Shown here: positions 1 through 13,239 of the stretch, one piece after another | Layout of the letters: each line of letters starts with the position of its first letter | Position numbering within the stretch: the stretch's first letter is position 1 | Assembly: GCA_023053685.1 (NCBI GenBank) | Contig: JALIGW010000002.1 | Location: 252,935,739-252,999,738 of the forward strand | From: Diadophis punctatus similis | Taxonomy: Eukaryota > Chordata > Lepidosauria > Squamata > Dipsadidae | Direction of reading: 5' to 3' | Length of the DNA stretch: 64,000 bases | The notes under the pieces: model-generated | The model's input: only the letters and a program-made list of their open reading frames with translations | The model's database searches: none | Told to the model about the DNA's origin: nothing | Position numbers and translations under genes: made by a program

Positions 1-1040
1 CTGCCCCCCCGCCTTGAGTTTTGATAGAGGAGGAATTTGTGAGGTTTGGTTAACAGCAGTGGACGGGGTGAAGGCACCGTGGTTAGTCGTTGCCCATTAG
101 TCATTTTTTCCGATGGCTGCCCCCCCCCTTGAGTTTTGACAGAGGAGGAATTTGTGAGGTTTGGTTAACAGCAGTGGACGGGGTGAAGGCACCGTGGCTA
201 GTCGTTGCCCATTAGTCATTTTTTCCGGTGGCTGCCCCCCCCCCTTGAGTTTTGACAGAGGAGGAATTTGTGAGGTTTGGTTAACCGCAGTGGACGGGGT
301 GAAGGCACCGTGGCTAGTCGTTGCCCATTAGTCATTTTTTCCGATGGCTGCCCCCCCCCCTTGAGTTTTGACAGAGGAGGAATTTGTGAGGTTTGGTTAA
401 CCGCAGTGGACGGGGTGAAGGCACCGTGGCTAGTCGTTGCCCATTAGTCATTTTTTCCGGTGGCTGCCCCCCCCCCCTTGAGTTTTGACAGAGGAGGAAT
501 TTGTGAGGTTTGGTTAACCGCAGTGGACGGGGTGAAGGCACCGTGGCTAGTCGTTGCCCATTAGTCATTTTTTCCGATGGCTGCCCCCCCCCCTTGGGTT
601 TTGACAGAGGAGGAATTTGTGAGGTTTGGTTAACCGAAGTGGACGGGGTGAAATCACCGTGGCTAGTCGTTGCCCATTAGTCATTTTTTCCGATTGCTGC
701 CCCCCCCCCCTGAGTTTTGACAGAGGAGGAATTTGTGAGGTTTGGTTAACCGCAGTGGACGGGGTGAAATCACCGTGGCTAGTCATTGCCCATTAGTCAT
801 TTTTTCCGATGGCTGCCCCCCCCCCGCCTTGAGTTTTGACAGAGGAGGAATTCCTGAGGTTTGGTTAACCGCAGTGGACTGGGTGAAGGCACCGTGGCTA
901 GTCGTTGCCCATTAGTCATTTTTTCCGATGGCTGCCCCCCCCCCCGCCTTGAGTTTTGACAGAGGAGGAATTCCTGAGGTTTGGTTAACCGCAGTGGATG
1001 GGGTGAAGGAACCGTGGCTAGTCGTTGCCCATTAGTCATT

Positions 1041-4000
1041 TTTTCCGATGCCTGCCCCCCCCCCGCCTTGAGTTTTGACAGAGGAGGAATTCCTGAGGTT
1101 CGGTAAACCGCAGTGGACGGGGTGAAGGCACCGTGGCTAGTCGTTGCCTATTAGTCATTTTTTCCGATGGCTGCCCCCCCCTCCGCCTTGAGTTTTGACA
1201 GAGGAGGAATTCCTGAGGTTCGGTTAACCGCAGTGGACGGGGTGAAGGCACCGTGGCTAGTCGTTGCCCATTAGTCTTTTTTTCCGATGGCTGCCCCCCC
1301 CTCCTTGAGTTTTGACAGAGGAGGAATTCCTGAGGTTCGGTAAACCGCAGTGGACGGGGTGAAGGCACCGTGGCTAGTCGTTGCCTATTAGTCATTTTTC
1401 CCGATGGCTGCCCCCTCCCCCCGCCTTGAGTTTTGACAGAGGAGGAATTCCTGAGGTTTGGTTAACCGCAGTGGACGGGGTGAAGGCACCGTGGCTAGTC
1501 GTTGCCCATTAGTCATTTTTTCCGATGGCTGCCCCCCCCCCCGCCTTGAGTTTTGACAGAGGAGGAATTCCTGAGGTTTGGTTAACCGCAGTGGACGGGG
1601 TGAAAGCACCGTGGCTAGTCGTTGCCCATTAGTCATTTTTTCCGATGGCTGCCCCCCCTCCACCTTGAGTTTTGACAGAGGAGGAATTTCTGAGGTTTGG
1701 TTAACCGCAGTGGACTGGGTGAAGGCACCGTGGCTAGTCGTTGCCCATTAGTCATTTTTTCCGATGGCTGCCCCCCCCCCCGCCTTGAGTTTTGACAGAG
1801 GAGGAATTCCTGAGGTTTGGTTAACCGCAGTGGACTGGGTGAAGGCACCGTGGCTAGTCGTTGCCCATTAGTCATTTTTTCCGATGGCTGCCCCCCCCCC
1901 GCCTTGAGTTTTGACAGAGGAGGAATTCCTGAGGTTTGGTTAACCGCAGTGGACTGGGTGAAGGCACCGTGGCTAGTCGTTGCCCATTAGTCATTTTTTC
2001 CGATGGCTGCCCCCCCCCCCGCCTTGAGTTTTGACAGAGGAGGAATTCCTGAGGTTTGGTTAACCGCAGTGGACTGGGTGAAGGCACCGTGGCTAGTCGT
2101 TGCCCATTAGTCATTTTTTCCGATGGCTGCCCCCCCCCCGCCTTGAGTTTTGACAGAGGAGGAATTCCTGAGGTTTGGTTAACCGCAGTGGACTGGGTGA
2201 AGGCACCGTGGCTAGTCGTTGCCCATTAGTCATTTTTTCCGATGGCTGCCCCCCCCCCGCCTTGAGTTTTGACAGAGGAGGAATTCCTGAGGTTTGGTTA
2301 ACCGCAGTGGACGGGGTGAAAGCACCGTGGCTAGTCGTTGCCCATTAGTCATTTTTTCCGATGGCTGCCCCCCCTCCACCTTGAGTTTTGACAGAGGAGG
2401 AATTTCTGAGGTTTGGTTAACCGCAGTGGACTGGGTGAAGGCACCGTGGCTAGTCGTTGCCCATTAGTCATTTTTTCCGATGGCTGCCCCCCCCCCGCCT
2501 TGAGTTTTGACAGAGGAGGAATTCCTGAGGTTTGGTTAACCGCAGTGGACTGGGTGAAGGCACCGTGGCTAGTCGTTGCCCATTAGTCATTTTTTCCGAT
2601 GGCTGCCCCCCCCCCCGCCTTGAGTTTTGACAGAGGAGGAATTCCTGAGGTTTGGTTAACCGCAGTGGACGGGGTGAAAGCACCGTGGCTAGTCGTTGCC
2701 CATTAGTCATTTTTTCCGATGGCTGCCCCCCCTCCACCTTGAGTTTTGACAGAGGAGGAATTCCTGAGGTTCGGTTAACCGCAGTGGACGGGGTGAAGGC
2801 ACCGTGGCTAGTCGTTGCCCATTAGTCTTTTTTTCCGATGGCTGCCCCCCCCTCCTTGAGTTTTGACAGAGGAGGAATTCCTGAGGTTCGGTAAACCGCA
2901 GTGGACGGGGTGAAGGCACCGTGGCTAGTCGTTGCCTATTAGTCATTTTTCCCGATGGCTGCCCCCCCCCCCGCCTTGAGTTTTGACAGAGGAGGAATTC
3001 CTGAGGTTTGGTTAACCGCAGTGGACGGGGTGAAAGCACCGTGGCTAGTCGTTGCCCATTAGTCATTTTTTCCGATGGCTGCCCCCCCTCCACCTTGAGT
3101 TTTGACAGAGGAGGAATTCCTGAGGTTTGGTTAACCGCAGTGGACTGGGTGAAGGCACCGTGGCTAGTCGTTGCCCATTAGTCATTTTTTCCGATGGCTG
3201 CCCCCCCCGCCTTGAGTTTTGAAAGAGTAGGAATTCCTGAGGTTTGGTTAACCGCAGTGGATGGGGTGAAGGCACTGTGGCTAGTCGTTGCCCATTAGTC
3301 ATTTTTTCCGATGGCTGCCCCCCCCCCGCCTTGAGTTTTGACAGAGGAGGAATTCCTGAGGTTCGGTTAACCGCAGTGGATGGGGTGAAGGCACCGTGGC
3401 TAGTCGTTGCCTATTAGTCATTTTTTCCGATGGCTGCCCCCCCCCTCCGCCTTGAGTTTTGACAGAGGAGGAATTCCTGAGGTTTGGTTAACCGCAGTGG
3501 ATGGGGTGAAGGCACCGTGGCTAGTCGTTGCCCATTAGTCATTTTTTCCGATGGCTGCCCCCCCCCCTCCTTGAGTTTTGACAGAGGAGGAATTCCTGAG
3601 GTTCGGTTAACCGCAGTGGACGGGGTGAAGGCACCGTGGCTAGTCGTTGCCCATTAGTCATTTTTTCCGATGGCTGCCCCCCCCCCTGCCTTGAGTTTTG
3701 ACAGAGGAGGAATTCCTGAGGTTCGGTTAACCGCAGTGGACGGGGTGAAATCACCGTGGCTAGTCGTTGCCCATTAGTCATTTTTTCCGACGGCTGCCCC
3801 CCCCCTGCCTTGAGTTTTGACAGAGGAGGAATTTGTGAGGTTTGGCTAACAGCAGTGGACGGGGTGAAATCACCGTGGCTAGTCGTTGCCCATTAGTCAT
3901 TTTTTCCGATGGCTGCCCCCCCCCCTTGAGTTTTGACAGAGGAGGAATTTGTGAGGTTTGGTTAACCGCAGTGGACGGGGTGAAGGCACCGTGGCTAGTC

Positions 4001-5090
4001 GTTGCCCATTAGTCATTTTTTCCGATGGCTGCCCCCCCCTTGAGTTTTGACAGAGGAGGAATTTGTGAGGTTTGGTTAACCGCAGTGGACGCGGTGAAGG
4101 CACCGTGGCTAGTCGTTGCCCATTAGTCATTTTTACCGATGGCTGCCCCCCCCTCCTTGAGTTTTGACAGAGGAGGAATTCCTGAGGTTCGGTTAACCGC
4201 AGTGGACAGGGTGAAGGCACCGTGGCTAGTCGTTGCCCATTAGTCATTTTTTCCGATGGCTGCCCCCCCCCCCCGCCTTGAGTTTTGACAGAGGAGGAAT
4301 TCCTGAGGTTCGGTTAACCGCAGTGGACGGGGTGAAGGCACCGTGGCTAGTCGTTGCCCATTAGTCATTTTTTCCGATGGCTGCCCCCCCCCCCGCCTTG
4401 AGTTTTGACAGAGGAGGAATTCCTGAGGTTTGGTTAACCGCAGTGGACGGGGTGAAATCACCGTGGCTAGTCGTTGCCCATTAGTCATTTTTTCCGATGG
4501 CTGCCCCCCCCCGCCTTGAGTTTTGACAGAGGAGGAATTCCTGAGGTTTGGTTAACCGCAGTGGACGGGGTGAAATCACCGTGGCTAGTCGTTGCCCATT
4601 AGTCATTTTTTCCGATGGCTGCCCCCCCCCCTCCTTGAGTTTTGACAGAGGAGGAATTCCTGAGGTTCGGTTAACCGCAGTGGACGGGGTGAAGGCACCG
4701 TGGCTAGTCGTTGCCCATTAGTCATTTTTTCCGATGGCTGCCCCCCCCCTGCCTTGAGTTTTGACAGAGGAGGAATTCCTGAGGTTCGGTTAACCGCAGT
4801 GGACGGGGTGAAGGCACCGTGGCTAGACGTTGCCCATTAGTCATTTTTTCCGATGGCTGCCCCCCCCCGCCTTGAGTTTTGACCGAGGAGGAATTCCTGA
4901 GGTTTGGTTAACCGCAGTGGACGGGGTGAAATCACCGTGGCTAGTCGTTGCCCATTAGTCATTTTTTCCGATGGCTGCCCCCCCCCCTGCCTTGAGTTTT
5001 GACAGAGGAGGAATTCCTGAGGTTTGGTTAACCGCAGTGGACGGGGTGAAATCACCGTGGCTAGTCGTTGCCCATTAGTCATTTTTACCG
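1041..5090. repeat. Higher-order satellite block, copy A (~4.05 kb)
   Basis: Variant monomers in this block recur in the same order about 4,044-4,047 bp downstream, which is close to 34 monomers. Marker variants such as a cattttt-cccgatgg junction, a gaaagagtaggaattcc monomer near 3,230 and a tttttccgacggc monomer near 3,790 all have partners at that offset. The left edge is approximate because neighbouring monomers are so alike. Confidence 0.85.
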
Positions 5091-8000
5091 ATGGCTGCCC
5101 CCCCCCCCGCCTTGAGTTTTGACAGAGGAGGAATTCCTGAGGTTCGGTAAACCGCAGTGGACGGGGTGAAGGCACCGTGGCTAGTCGTTGCCTATTAGTC
5201 ATTTTTTCCGATGGCTGCCCCCCCCTCCGCCTTGAGTTTTGACAGAGGAGGAATTCCTGAGGTTCGGTTAACCGCAGTGGACTGGGTGAAGGCACCGTGG
5301 CTAGTCGTTGCCCATTAGTCTTTTTTTCCGATGGCTGCCCCCCCCTCCTTGAGTTTTGACAGAGGAGGAATTCCTGAGGTTCGGTAAACCGCAGTGGACG
5401 GGGTGAAGGCACCGTGGCTAGTCGTTGCCTATTAGTCATTTTTCCCGATGGCTGCCCCCTCCCCCCGCCTTGAGTTTTGACAGAGGAGGAATTCCTGAGG
5501 TTTGGTTAACCGCAGTGGACGGGGTGAAGGCACCGTGGCTAGTCGTTGCCCATTAGTCATTTTTTCCGATGGCTGCCCCCCCCCCCGCCTTGAGTTTTGA
5601 CAGAGGAGGAATTCCTGAGGTTTGGTTAACCGCAGTGGACGGGGTGAAAGCACCGTGGCTAGTCGTTGCCCATTAGTCATTTTTTCCGATGGCTGCCCCC
5701 CCTCCACCTTGAGTTTTGACAGAGGAGGAATTTCTGAGGTTTGGTTAACCGCAGTGGACTGGGTGAAGGCACCGTGGCTAGTCGTTGCCCATTAGTCATT
5801 TTTTCCGATGGCTGCCCCCCCCCCCGCCTTGAGTTTTGACAGAGGAGGAATTCCTGAGGTTTGGTTAACCGCAGTGGACTGGGTGAAGGCACCGTGGCTA
5901 GTCGTTGCCCATTAGTCATTTTTTCCGATGGCTGCCCCCCCCCCGCCTTGAGTTTTGACAGAGGAGGAATTCCTGAGGTTTGGTTAACCGCAGTGGACTG
6001 GGTGAAGGCACCGTGGCTAGTCGTTGCCCATTAGTCATTTTTTCCGATGGCTGCCCCCCCCCCCGCCTTGAGTTTTGACAGAGGAGGAATTCCTGAGGTT
6101 TGGTTAACCGCAGTGGACTGGGTGAAGGCACCGTGGCTAGTCGTTGCCCATTAGTCATTTTTTCCGATGGCTGCCCCCCCCTCGCCTTGAGTTTTGACAG
6201 AGGAGGAATTCCTGAGGTTTGGTTAACCGCAGTGGACTGGGTGAAGGCACCGTGGCTAGTCGTTGCCCATTAGTCATTTTTTCCGATGGCTGCCCCCCCC
6301 CCGCCTTGAGTTTTGACAGAGGAGGAATTCCTGAGGTTTGGTTAACCGCAGTGGACGGGGTGAAAGCACCGTGGCTAGTCGTTGCCCATTAGTCATTTTT
6401 TCCGATGGCTGCCCCCCCTCCACCTTGAGTTTTGACAGAGGAGGAATTTCTGAGGTTTGGTTAACCGCAGTGGACTGGGTGAAGGCACCGTGGCTAGTCG
6501 TTGCCCATTAGTCATTTTTTCCGATGGCTGCCCCCCCCCCGCCTTGAGTTTTGACAGAGGAGGAATTCCTGAGGTTTGGTTAACCGCAGTGGACTGGGTG
6601 AAGGCACCGTGGCTAGTCGTTGCCCATTAGTCATTTTTTCCGATGGCTGCCCCCCCCCCCGCCTTGAGTTTTGACAGAGGAGGAATTCCTGAGGTTTGGT
6701 TAACCGCAGTGGACGGGGTGAAAGCACCGTGGCTAGTCGTTGCCCATTAGTCATTTTTTCCGATGGCTGCCCCCCCTCCACCTTGAGTTTTGACAGAGGA
6801 GGAATTCCTGAGGTTCGGTTAACCGCAGTGGACGGGGTGAAGGCACCGTGGCTAGTCGTTGCCCATTAGTCTTTTTTTCCGATGGCTGCCCCCCCCTCCT
6901 TGAGTTTTGACAGAGGAGGAATTCCTGAGGTTCGGTAAACCGCAGTGGACGGGGTGAAGGCACCGTGGCTAGTCGTTGCCTATTAGTCATTTTTCCCGAT
7001 GGCTGCCCCCCCCCCCCGCCTTGAGTTTTGACAGAGGAGGAATTCCTGAGGTTTGGTTAACCGCAGTGGACGGGGTGAAAGCACCGTGGCTAGTCGTTGC
7101 CCATTAGTCATTTTTTCCGATGGCTGCCCCCCCTCCACCTTGAGTTTTGACAGAGGAGGAATTCCTGAGGTTTGGTTAACCGCAGTGGACTGGGTGAAGG
7201 CACCGTGGCTAGTCGTTGCCCATTAGTCATTTTTTCCGATGGCTGCCCCCCCCGCCTTGAGTTTTGAAAGAGTAGGAATTCCTGAGGTTTGGTTAACCGC
7301 AGTGGATGGGGTGAAGGCACTGTGGCTAGTCGTTGCCCATTAGTCATTTTTTCCGATGGCTGCCCCCCCCCCCCGCCTTGAGTTTTGACAGAGGAGGAAT
7401 TCCTGAGGTTCGGTTAACCGCAGTGGATGGGGTGAAGGCACCGTGGCTAGTCGTTGCCTATTAGTCATTTTTTCCGATGGCTGCCCCCCCCCTCCGCCTT
7501 GAGTTTTGACAGAGGAGGAATTCCTGAGGTTTGGTTAACCGCAGTGGATGGGGTGAAGGCACCGTGGCTAGTCGTTGCCCATTAGTCATTTTTTCCGATG
7601 GCTGCCCCCCCCCCTCCTTGAGTTTTGACAGAGGAGGAATTCCTGAGGTTCGGTTAACCGCAGTGGACGGGGTGAAGGCACCGTGGCTAGTCGTTGCCCA
7701 TTAGTCATTTTTTCCGATGGCTGCCCCCCCCCCTGCCTTGAGTTTTGACAGAGGAGGAATTCCTGAGGTTCGGTTAACCGCAGTGGACGGGGTGAAATCA
7801 CCGTGGCTAGTCGTTGCCCATTAGTCATTTTTTCCGACGGCTGCCCCCCCCCTGCCTTGAGTTTTGACAGAGGAGGAATTTGTGAGGTTTGGCTAACAGC
7901 AGTGGACGGGGTGAAATCACCGTGGCTAGTCGTTGCCCATTAGTCATTTTTTCCGATGGCTGCCCCCCCCCCTTGAGTTTTGACAGAGGAGGAATTTGTG

Positions 8001-9130
8001 AGGTTTGGTTAACCGCAGTGGACGGGGTGAAGGCACCGTGGCTAGTCGTTGCCCATTAGTCATTTTTTCCGATGGCTGCCCCCCCCTTGAGTTTTGACAG
8101 AGGAGGAATTTGTGAGGTTTGGTTAACCGCAGTGGACGCGGTGAAGGCACCGTGGCTAGTCGTTGCCCATTAGTCATTTTTACCGATGGCTGCCCCCCCC
8201 TCCTTGAGTTTTGACAGAGGAGGAATTCCTGAGGTTCGGTTAACCGCAGTGGACAGGGTGAAGGCACCGTGGCTAGTCGTTGCCCATTAGTCATTTTTTC
8301 CGATGGCTGCCCCCCCCCCCCGCCTTGAGTTTTGACAGAGGAGGAATTCCTGAGGTTCGGTTAACCGCAGTGGACGGGGTGAAGGCACCGTGGCTAGTCG
8401 TTGCCCATTAGTCATTTTTTCCGATGGCTGCCCCCCCCCCCGCCTTGAGTTTTGACAGAGGAGGAATTCCTGAGGTTTGGTTAACCGCAGTGGACGGGGT
8501 GAAATCACCGTGGCTAGTCGTTGCCCATTAGTCATTTTTTCCGATGGCTGCCCCCCCCCGCCTTGAGTTTTGACAGAGGAGGAATTCCTGAGGTTTGGTT
8601 AACCGCAGTGGACGGGGTGAAATCACCGTGGCTAGTCGTTGCCCATTAGTCATTTTTTCCGATGGCTGCCCCCCCCCCCTCCTTGAGTTTTGACAGAGGA
8701 GGAATTCCTGAGGTTCGGTTAACCGCAGTGGACGGGGTGAAGGCACCGTGGCTAGTCGTTGCCCATTAGTCATTTTTTCCGATGGCTGCCCCCCCCCTGC
8801 CTTGAGTTTTGACAGAGGAGGAATTCCTGAGGTTCGGTTAACCGCAGTGGACGGGGTGAAGGCACCGTGGCTAGACGTTGCCCATTAGTCATTTTTTCCG
8901 ATGGCTGCCCCCCCCCGCCTTGAGTTTTGACCGAGGAGGAATTCCTGAGGTTTGGTTAACCGCAGTGGACGGGGTGAAATCACCGTGGCTAGTCGTTGCC
9001 CATTAGTCATTTTTTCCGATGGCTGCCCCCCCCCTGCCTTGAGTTTTGACAGAGGAGGAATTCCTGAGGTTTGGTTAACCGCAGTGGACGGGGTGAAATC
9101 ACCGTGGCTAGTCGTTGCCCATTAGTCATT
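5085..9130. repeat. Higher-order satellite block, copy B
   Basis: Partner of the block starting near 1,041. The offset drifts from 4,044 to 4,047 because a few C-runs changed length. The near-perfect order of rare monomer variants indicates a single recent large duplication, not monomer-by-monomer spread. Confidence 0.85.
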
Positions 9131-10080
9131 TTTACCGATGGCTGCCCCCCCCTCCTTGAGTTTTGACAGAGGAGGAATTCCTGAGGTTCGGTTAACCGCA
9201 GTGGACAGGGTGAAGGCACCGTGGCTAGTCGTTGCCCATTAGTCATTTTTTCCGATGGCTGCCCCCCCCCCCCGCCTTGAGTTTTGACAGAGGAGGAATT
9301 CCTGAGGTTCGGTTAACCGCAGTGGACAGGGTGAAGGCACCGTGGCTAGTCGTTGCCCATTAGTCATTTTTTCCGATGGCTGCCCCCCCCCCCGCCTTGA
9401 GTTTTGACAGAGGAGGAATTCCTGAGGTTTGGTTAACCGCAGTGGACGGGGTGAAATCACCGTGGCTAGTCGTTGCCCATTAGTCATTTTTTCCGATGGC
9501 TGCCCCCCCCCGCCTTGAGTTTTGACAGAGGAGGAATTCCTGAGGTTTGGTTAACCGCAGTGGACGGGGTGAAATCACCGTGGCTAGTCGTTGCCCATTA
9601 GTCATTTTTTCCGATGGCTGCCCCCCCCCCTCCTTGAGTTTTGACAGAGGAGGAATTCCTGAGGTTCGGTTAACCGCAGTGGACGGGGTGAAGGCACCGT
9701 GGCTAGTCGTTGCCCATTAGTCATTTTTTCCGATGGCTGCCCCCCCCCTGCCTTGAGTTTTGACAGAGGAGGAATTCCTGAGGTTCGGTTAACCGCAGTG
9801 GACGGGGTGAAGGCACCGTGGCTAGACGTTGCCCATTAGTCATTTTTTCCGATGGCTGCCCCCCCCCGCCTTGAGTTTTGACCGAGGAGGAATTCCTGAG
9901 GTTTGGTTAACCGCAGTGGACGGGGTGAAATCACCGTGGCTAGTCGTTGCCCATTAGTCATTTTTTCCGATGGCTGCCCCCCCCCTGCCTTGAGTTTTGA
10001 CAGAGGAGGAATTTGTGAGGTTTGGCTAACAGCAGTGGACGGGGTGAAGGCACCGTGGCTAGTCGTTGCCCATTAGTCAT
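8182..10080. repeat. ~952 bp (8-monomer) tandem duplication in the satellite
   Basis: The stretch starting with the variant taccgatggctgcc at about 8,182 recurs from about 9,132. The monomer order matches at an offset of about 952 bp, including monomers with tggctagacgttgcc and gaccgaggagg. It lies at the end of higher-order copy B, so it is a later, smaller unequal exchange. Confidence 0.75.
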
Positions 10081-11789
10081 TTTTTCCGATGGCTGCCCCC
10101 CCCTTGAGTTTTGACAGAGGAGGAATTTGTGAGGTTTGGTTAACCGCAGTGGACGGGGTGAAGGCACCGTGGCTAGTCGTTGCCCATTAGTCATTTTTTC
10201 CGATGGCTGCCCCCCCCCCCGCCTTGAGTTTTGACAGAGGAGGAATTCCTGAGGTTTGGTTAACCGCAGTGGACGGGGTGAAGGCACTGTGGCTAGTCGT
10301 TGCCCATTAGTCATTTTTTCCGATGGCTGCCCCCCCCCCCGCCTTGAGTTTTGACAGAGGAGGAATTCCTGAGGTTTGGTTAACAGCAGTGGACGGGGTG
10401 AAGGCACCGTGGCTAGTCGTTGCCCATTAATCATTTTTTTCCGATGGCTGCCCCCCCACTTGAGTTTTGACAGAGGAGGAATTTGTGAGGTTTGGTTAAC
10501 CGCAGTGGACGGGGTGAAGGCACTGTGGCTAGTCGTTGCCCATTAGTCATTTTTTCCGATGGCTGCCCCCCCCCCTTGAGTTTTGACAGAGGAGGAATTT
10601 GTGAGGTTTGGTTAACCGCAGTGGACGGGGTGAAGGCACCGTGGCTAGTCGTTGCCCATTAGTCATTTTTTCCGATGGCTGCCCCCCCCCTTGAGTTTTG
10701 ACAGAGGAGGAATTTGTGAGGTTTGGTTCACAGCAGTGGACGGGGTGAAGGCACCGTGGCTAGTCATTGCCCATTAGTCATTTTTTCCGATGGCTGCCCC
10801 CCCCTTGAGTTTTGACAGAGGAGGAATTTGTTTTTTTTTTAATTCAAAAAGTTTTATTAGTACAAAGTACAAGCATTTTTATCAATTTTCTCCCCCCCAT
10901 CCCCCTACCCACAACCCACTCCCTTCCCTCCCCCCCCCCGGACTTCCCAGAAAAAGTACAGGGCATAGTATTCAATAACAAATTTAAATTAGATTAAAAT
11001 AACTTCTTAGATCCCTCATTTTTTCGGCATCTTTAACTCCAGATTAAAACTATTCAAAATGTTAAAAATTAAAGAGAAAATAAACAAATAAAAAACAAAA
11101 ATAAGCAAAGTAAAAAAGAAATGTAGATGAACCTCATGCACTAAACTTAGTCATAATCTCAAACATTATTGATAGCATAATTTTACAATATACCAAAGTA
11201 TTAACTTCCCAATATTTAATATATATATATTGATAATAATTAGCTAACCCCTTATATTTCAACACCTTTAAACTTAAAATCCACCCACTTATTAATAACA
11301 TAATATTATATGTATAACATTTCCTCTAAACCTCAAACCGTAAAATATACCTTAATAACAATATTCCTATACCTTAAAATATCACCTCAGAATATATATT
11401 ATCTACTATACTAAAAATAGTAACCAAAATATATAATAATAAAAAAAATAAAAACCAACTCTTTATACCTCTAAATTTTTAACCTTAATCCCTATATCCT
11501 CAAAATAATAGTACCAAAATATTACACTATATCCAATTTATAACTTCAAAATATTTGATATGAAAATACCATCAATAAACAATATTAATATTTCAGATCC
11601 CCGAATTAATGATAACGAAATAATACACTATATCAAATTTATAACTCCAAAATATATAATATATATCTAAAAAACAATCTAGAGATAAAATATAATACCA
11701 TTAATAGACAATATTAATACAACATATGAAAAGAAAAAAAGAAAAAAATGATTACAATCTTGTTCATCTTTCCAACCATCCTATAAGTT

Positions 11790-12878
11790 TCAACACCATC
11801 TGTCCTTTGGCCATTTCCAATCTGTCGCTTCAGCTGTCATCTGATCCCATTCCTCCATCTCCTTATCCCCATCATAAACATCTGTTTGATTCTGCCACTC
11901 TTTTGGAATCTTCGGAATTATTTCCTCTTGATCACGTATATCCGGATTTCCTTTCTCCTCCTCCCTTATTTCCATGCCTTTTTCCACTGGAATTTTAGAA
12001 ATATCAGCCTTTAAAACATTGATGTAGAATTCTGTAGCTTTCTTTATTGTATTTAGTCCATATCTTTTTCCCAAGAATTTTACGGTTACTCCTGTTGGTA
12101 CATTCCATTTATATTGTAAATTTTGTATTTTTAATTCCTGAACCAGAAAGGAATATTCTCTTCTATCTTTAAGCATCTTGGCAGGGATTTCTTTCCATAT
12201 CTTTATTTCTTGACCATTTGCCAGAAGATTTTTATTATAAGTCGCCTGTATGATTCTGTTTCGCAAAGCTCTGGTAGTGAAGTATATTACAATATCCCTT
12301 GGCAGGTGGTTTTGTTTTGCATACCAAGAATTAATTCTGTATATTTTATCGATTTTTGTAGCCAATTCATCTTTAGACAATCCAGACACCTGTTCCAGTA
12401 CCTCTGTCATTCTTTCTTTCAGATTTTCAAATTTTTTCTCTTTCAAGCCCCTGACTCTTATAGCAAATTTCATCTCTTGAAATTGAGACATCATTGCTTC
12501 TTTTTCCAATTTTAATATATCATTTTGAACCTTGGTTATGTATTCCTCTGAAATTGTTAAATTTTTCTTATTTTTTTCCAAGTCCTTCTCCAAAATTTCC
12601 ATATTTACTGCTAATCCTTTGCAAACTTTCACCACATCCGCTCTCAATTGTAAATTCATCTTCTCCATAGCAGCCTGCATCTTTTTTTCTATTTCCGCAA
12701 GTTTTGAGTTAAATTCCAAAATTAATTCATTTTTCAATACTTTCAATGTATTAAAAATAGTCTCAGGTGTTAAAGACTTTGATGATGTTAACTCAGACAT
12801 AGATTGCTTCTTTACAATATGATCAAAAGAGTACTCAATTCCTTTTTTCACTACAGTCTTTTCCAATTTAGAAGCCAT
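11790..12878 (-). CDS. L1 ORF1p-like RNA-binding protein, 362 aa, intact
   Basis: This is an uninterrupted frame. I chose the methionine of MASKLEKTVVKKG as the start; the frame is open another 20 codons upstream, but that part is mostly a Phe run from an A-tract. Residues ~50-150 are heptad-like and rich in Lys, Glu and Leu (coiled coil). Residues ~150-240 resemble the L1 ORF1p RRM (FAIRVRGLKE, then LPRDIVIYF), followed by a C-terminal-domain-like stretch (KFLGKRYGLNTIKKATEFY). In L1 this protein trimerises, coats the element RNA and acts as a nucleic-acid chaperone. The acidic tail is Glu/Asp/Trp rich. No ORF2 follows, so mobility would need reverse transcriptase from another L1. Confidence 0.85.
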   Translation of the reverse strand: MASKLEKTVVKKGIEYSFDHIVKKQSMSELTSSKSLTPETIFNTLKVLKNELILEFNSKLAEIEKKMQAAMEKMNLQLRADVVKVCKGLAVNMEILEKDLEKNKKNLTISEEYITKVQNDILKLEKEAMMSQFQEMKFAIRVRGLKEKKFENLKERMTEVLEQVSGLSKDELATKIDKIYRINSWYAKQNHLPRDIVIYFTTRALRNRIIQATYNKNLLANGQEIKIWKEIPAKMLKDRREYSFLVQELKIQNLQYKWNVPTGVTVKFLGKRYGLNTIKKATEFYINVLKADISKIPVEKGMEIREEEKGNPDIRDQEEIIPKIPKEWQNQTDVYDGDKEMEEWDQMTAEATDWKWPKDRWC

Positions 12879-13239
12879 TTCAATGTTTTCAAAAAAAAAA
12901 AAAGAGGAAAGAGAAATCCAGATCTTTACTTTAAACAATAATTCCTTTCCAGATCCAAAACTATTTTATCTTTCATAAAACTATAGATTAATCCAGAAAA
13001 AAAGGAAAAAGGAAAAAAAATTCATTCTTAAGATCAAAAGTTTCCACAGGAAAGAGCTGATAGCAAAGTAAAAATAACTTTCTCTTCTGCCCAACTGTTT
13101 CAAATCGCCATCTTGTTGCCACTCCTTATTAAGTTACTTTGTTTCTTCATGAAAACCCAAGAATGGAGTTAAAGAATAAGCTAATACCTCCAGGACTCCT
13201 GTCTTTCTCTGGCTCCTCTCTGTGTTTTCAAAATAGTTA

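Larger units (their letters stand above)
1..10830. repeat. Satellite array, ~119 bp monomer, about 90 copies
   Basis: Head-to-tail monomers of about 119 bp. Each contains a variable C-run of about 7-15, then ccttgagttttgacagag, then gaggaattc or gaggaattt, a ggttaaccgcagtgga block, caccgtggctagtcgttgcc and cattttttccgatggctgcc. Two main subtypes alternate: gaattcctgagg (EcoRI site) and gaatttgtgagg. The second type dominates both ends of the array. Length variation comes mostly from the C-run. Open frames on the minus strand span one to five monomers and are by-products of the repeat. The array continues after the L1 insertion at 13,535. Confidence 0.97.

Noticed and set aside
332..10434. Many minus-strand frames of 73-200 codons with repeated MTNGQRLATVPSP-type peptides
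   Set aside because: They are translations of the satellite. The monomer is not a multiple of three and the frame depends on C-run length, so no protein is maintained.
1..10830. CRISPR-like regular array
   Set aside because: Monomers are contiguous ~119 bp satellites with no unique spacers, in a vertebrate genome.
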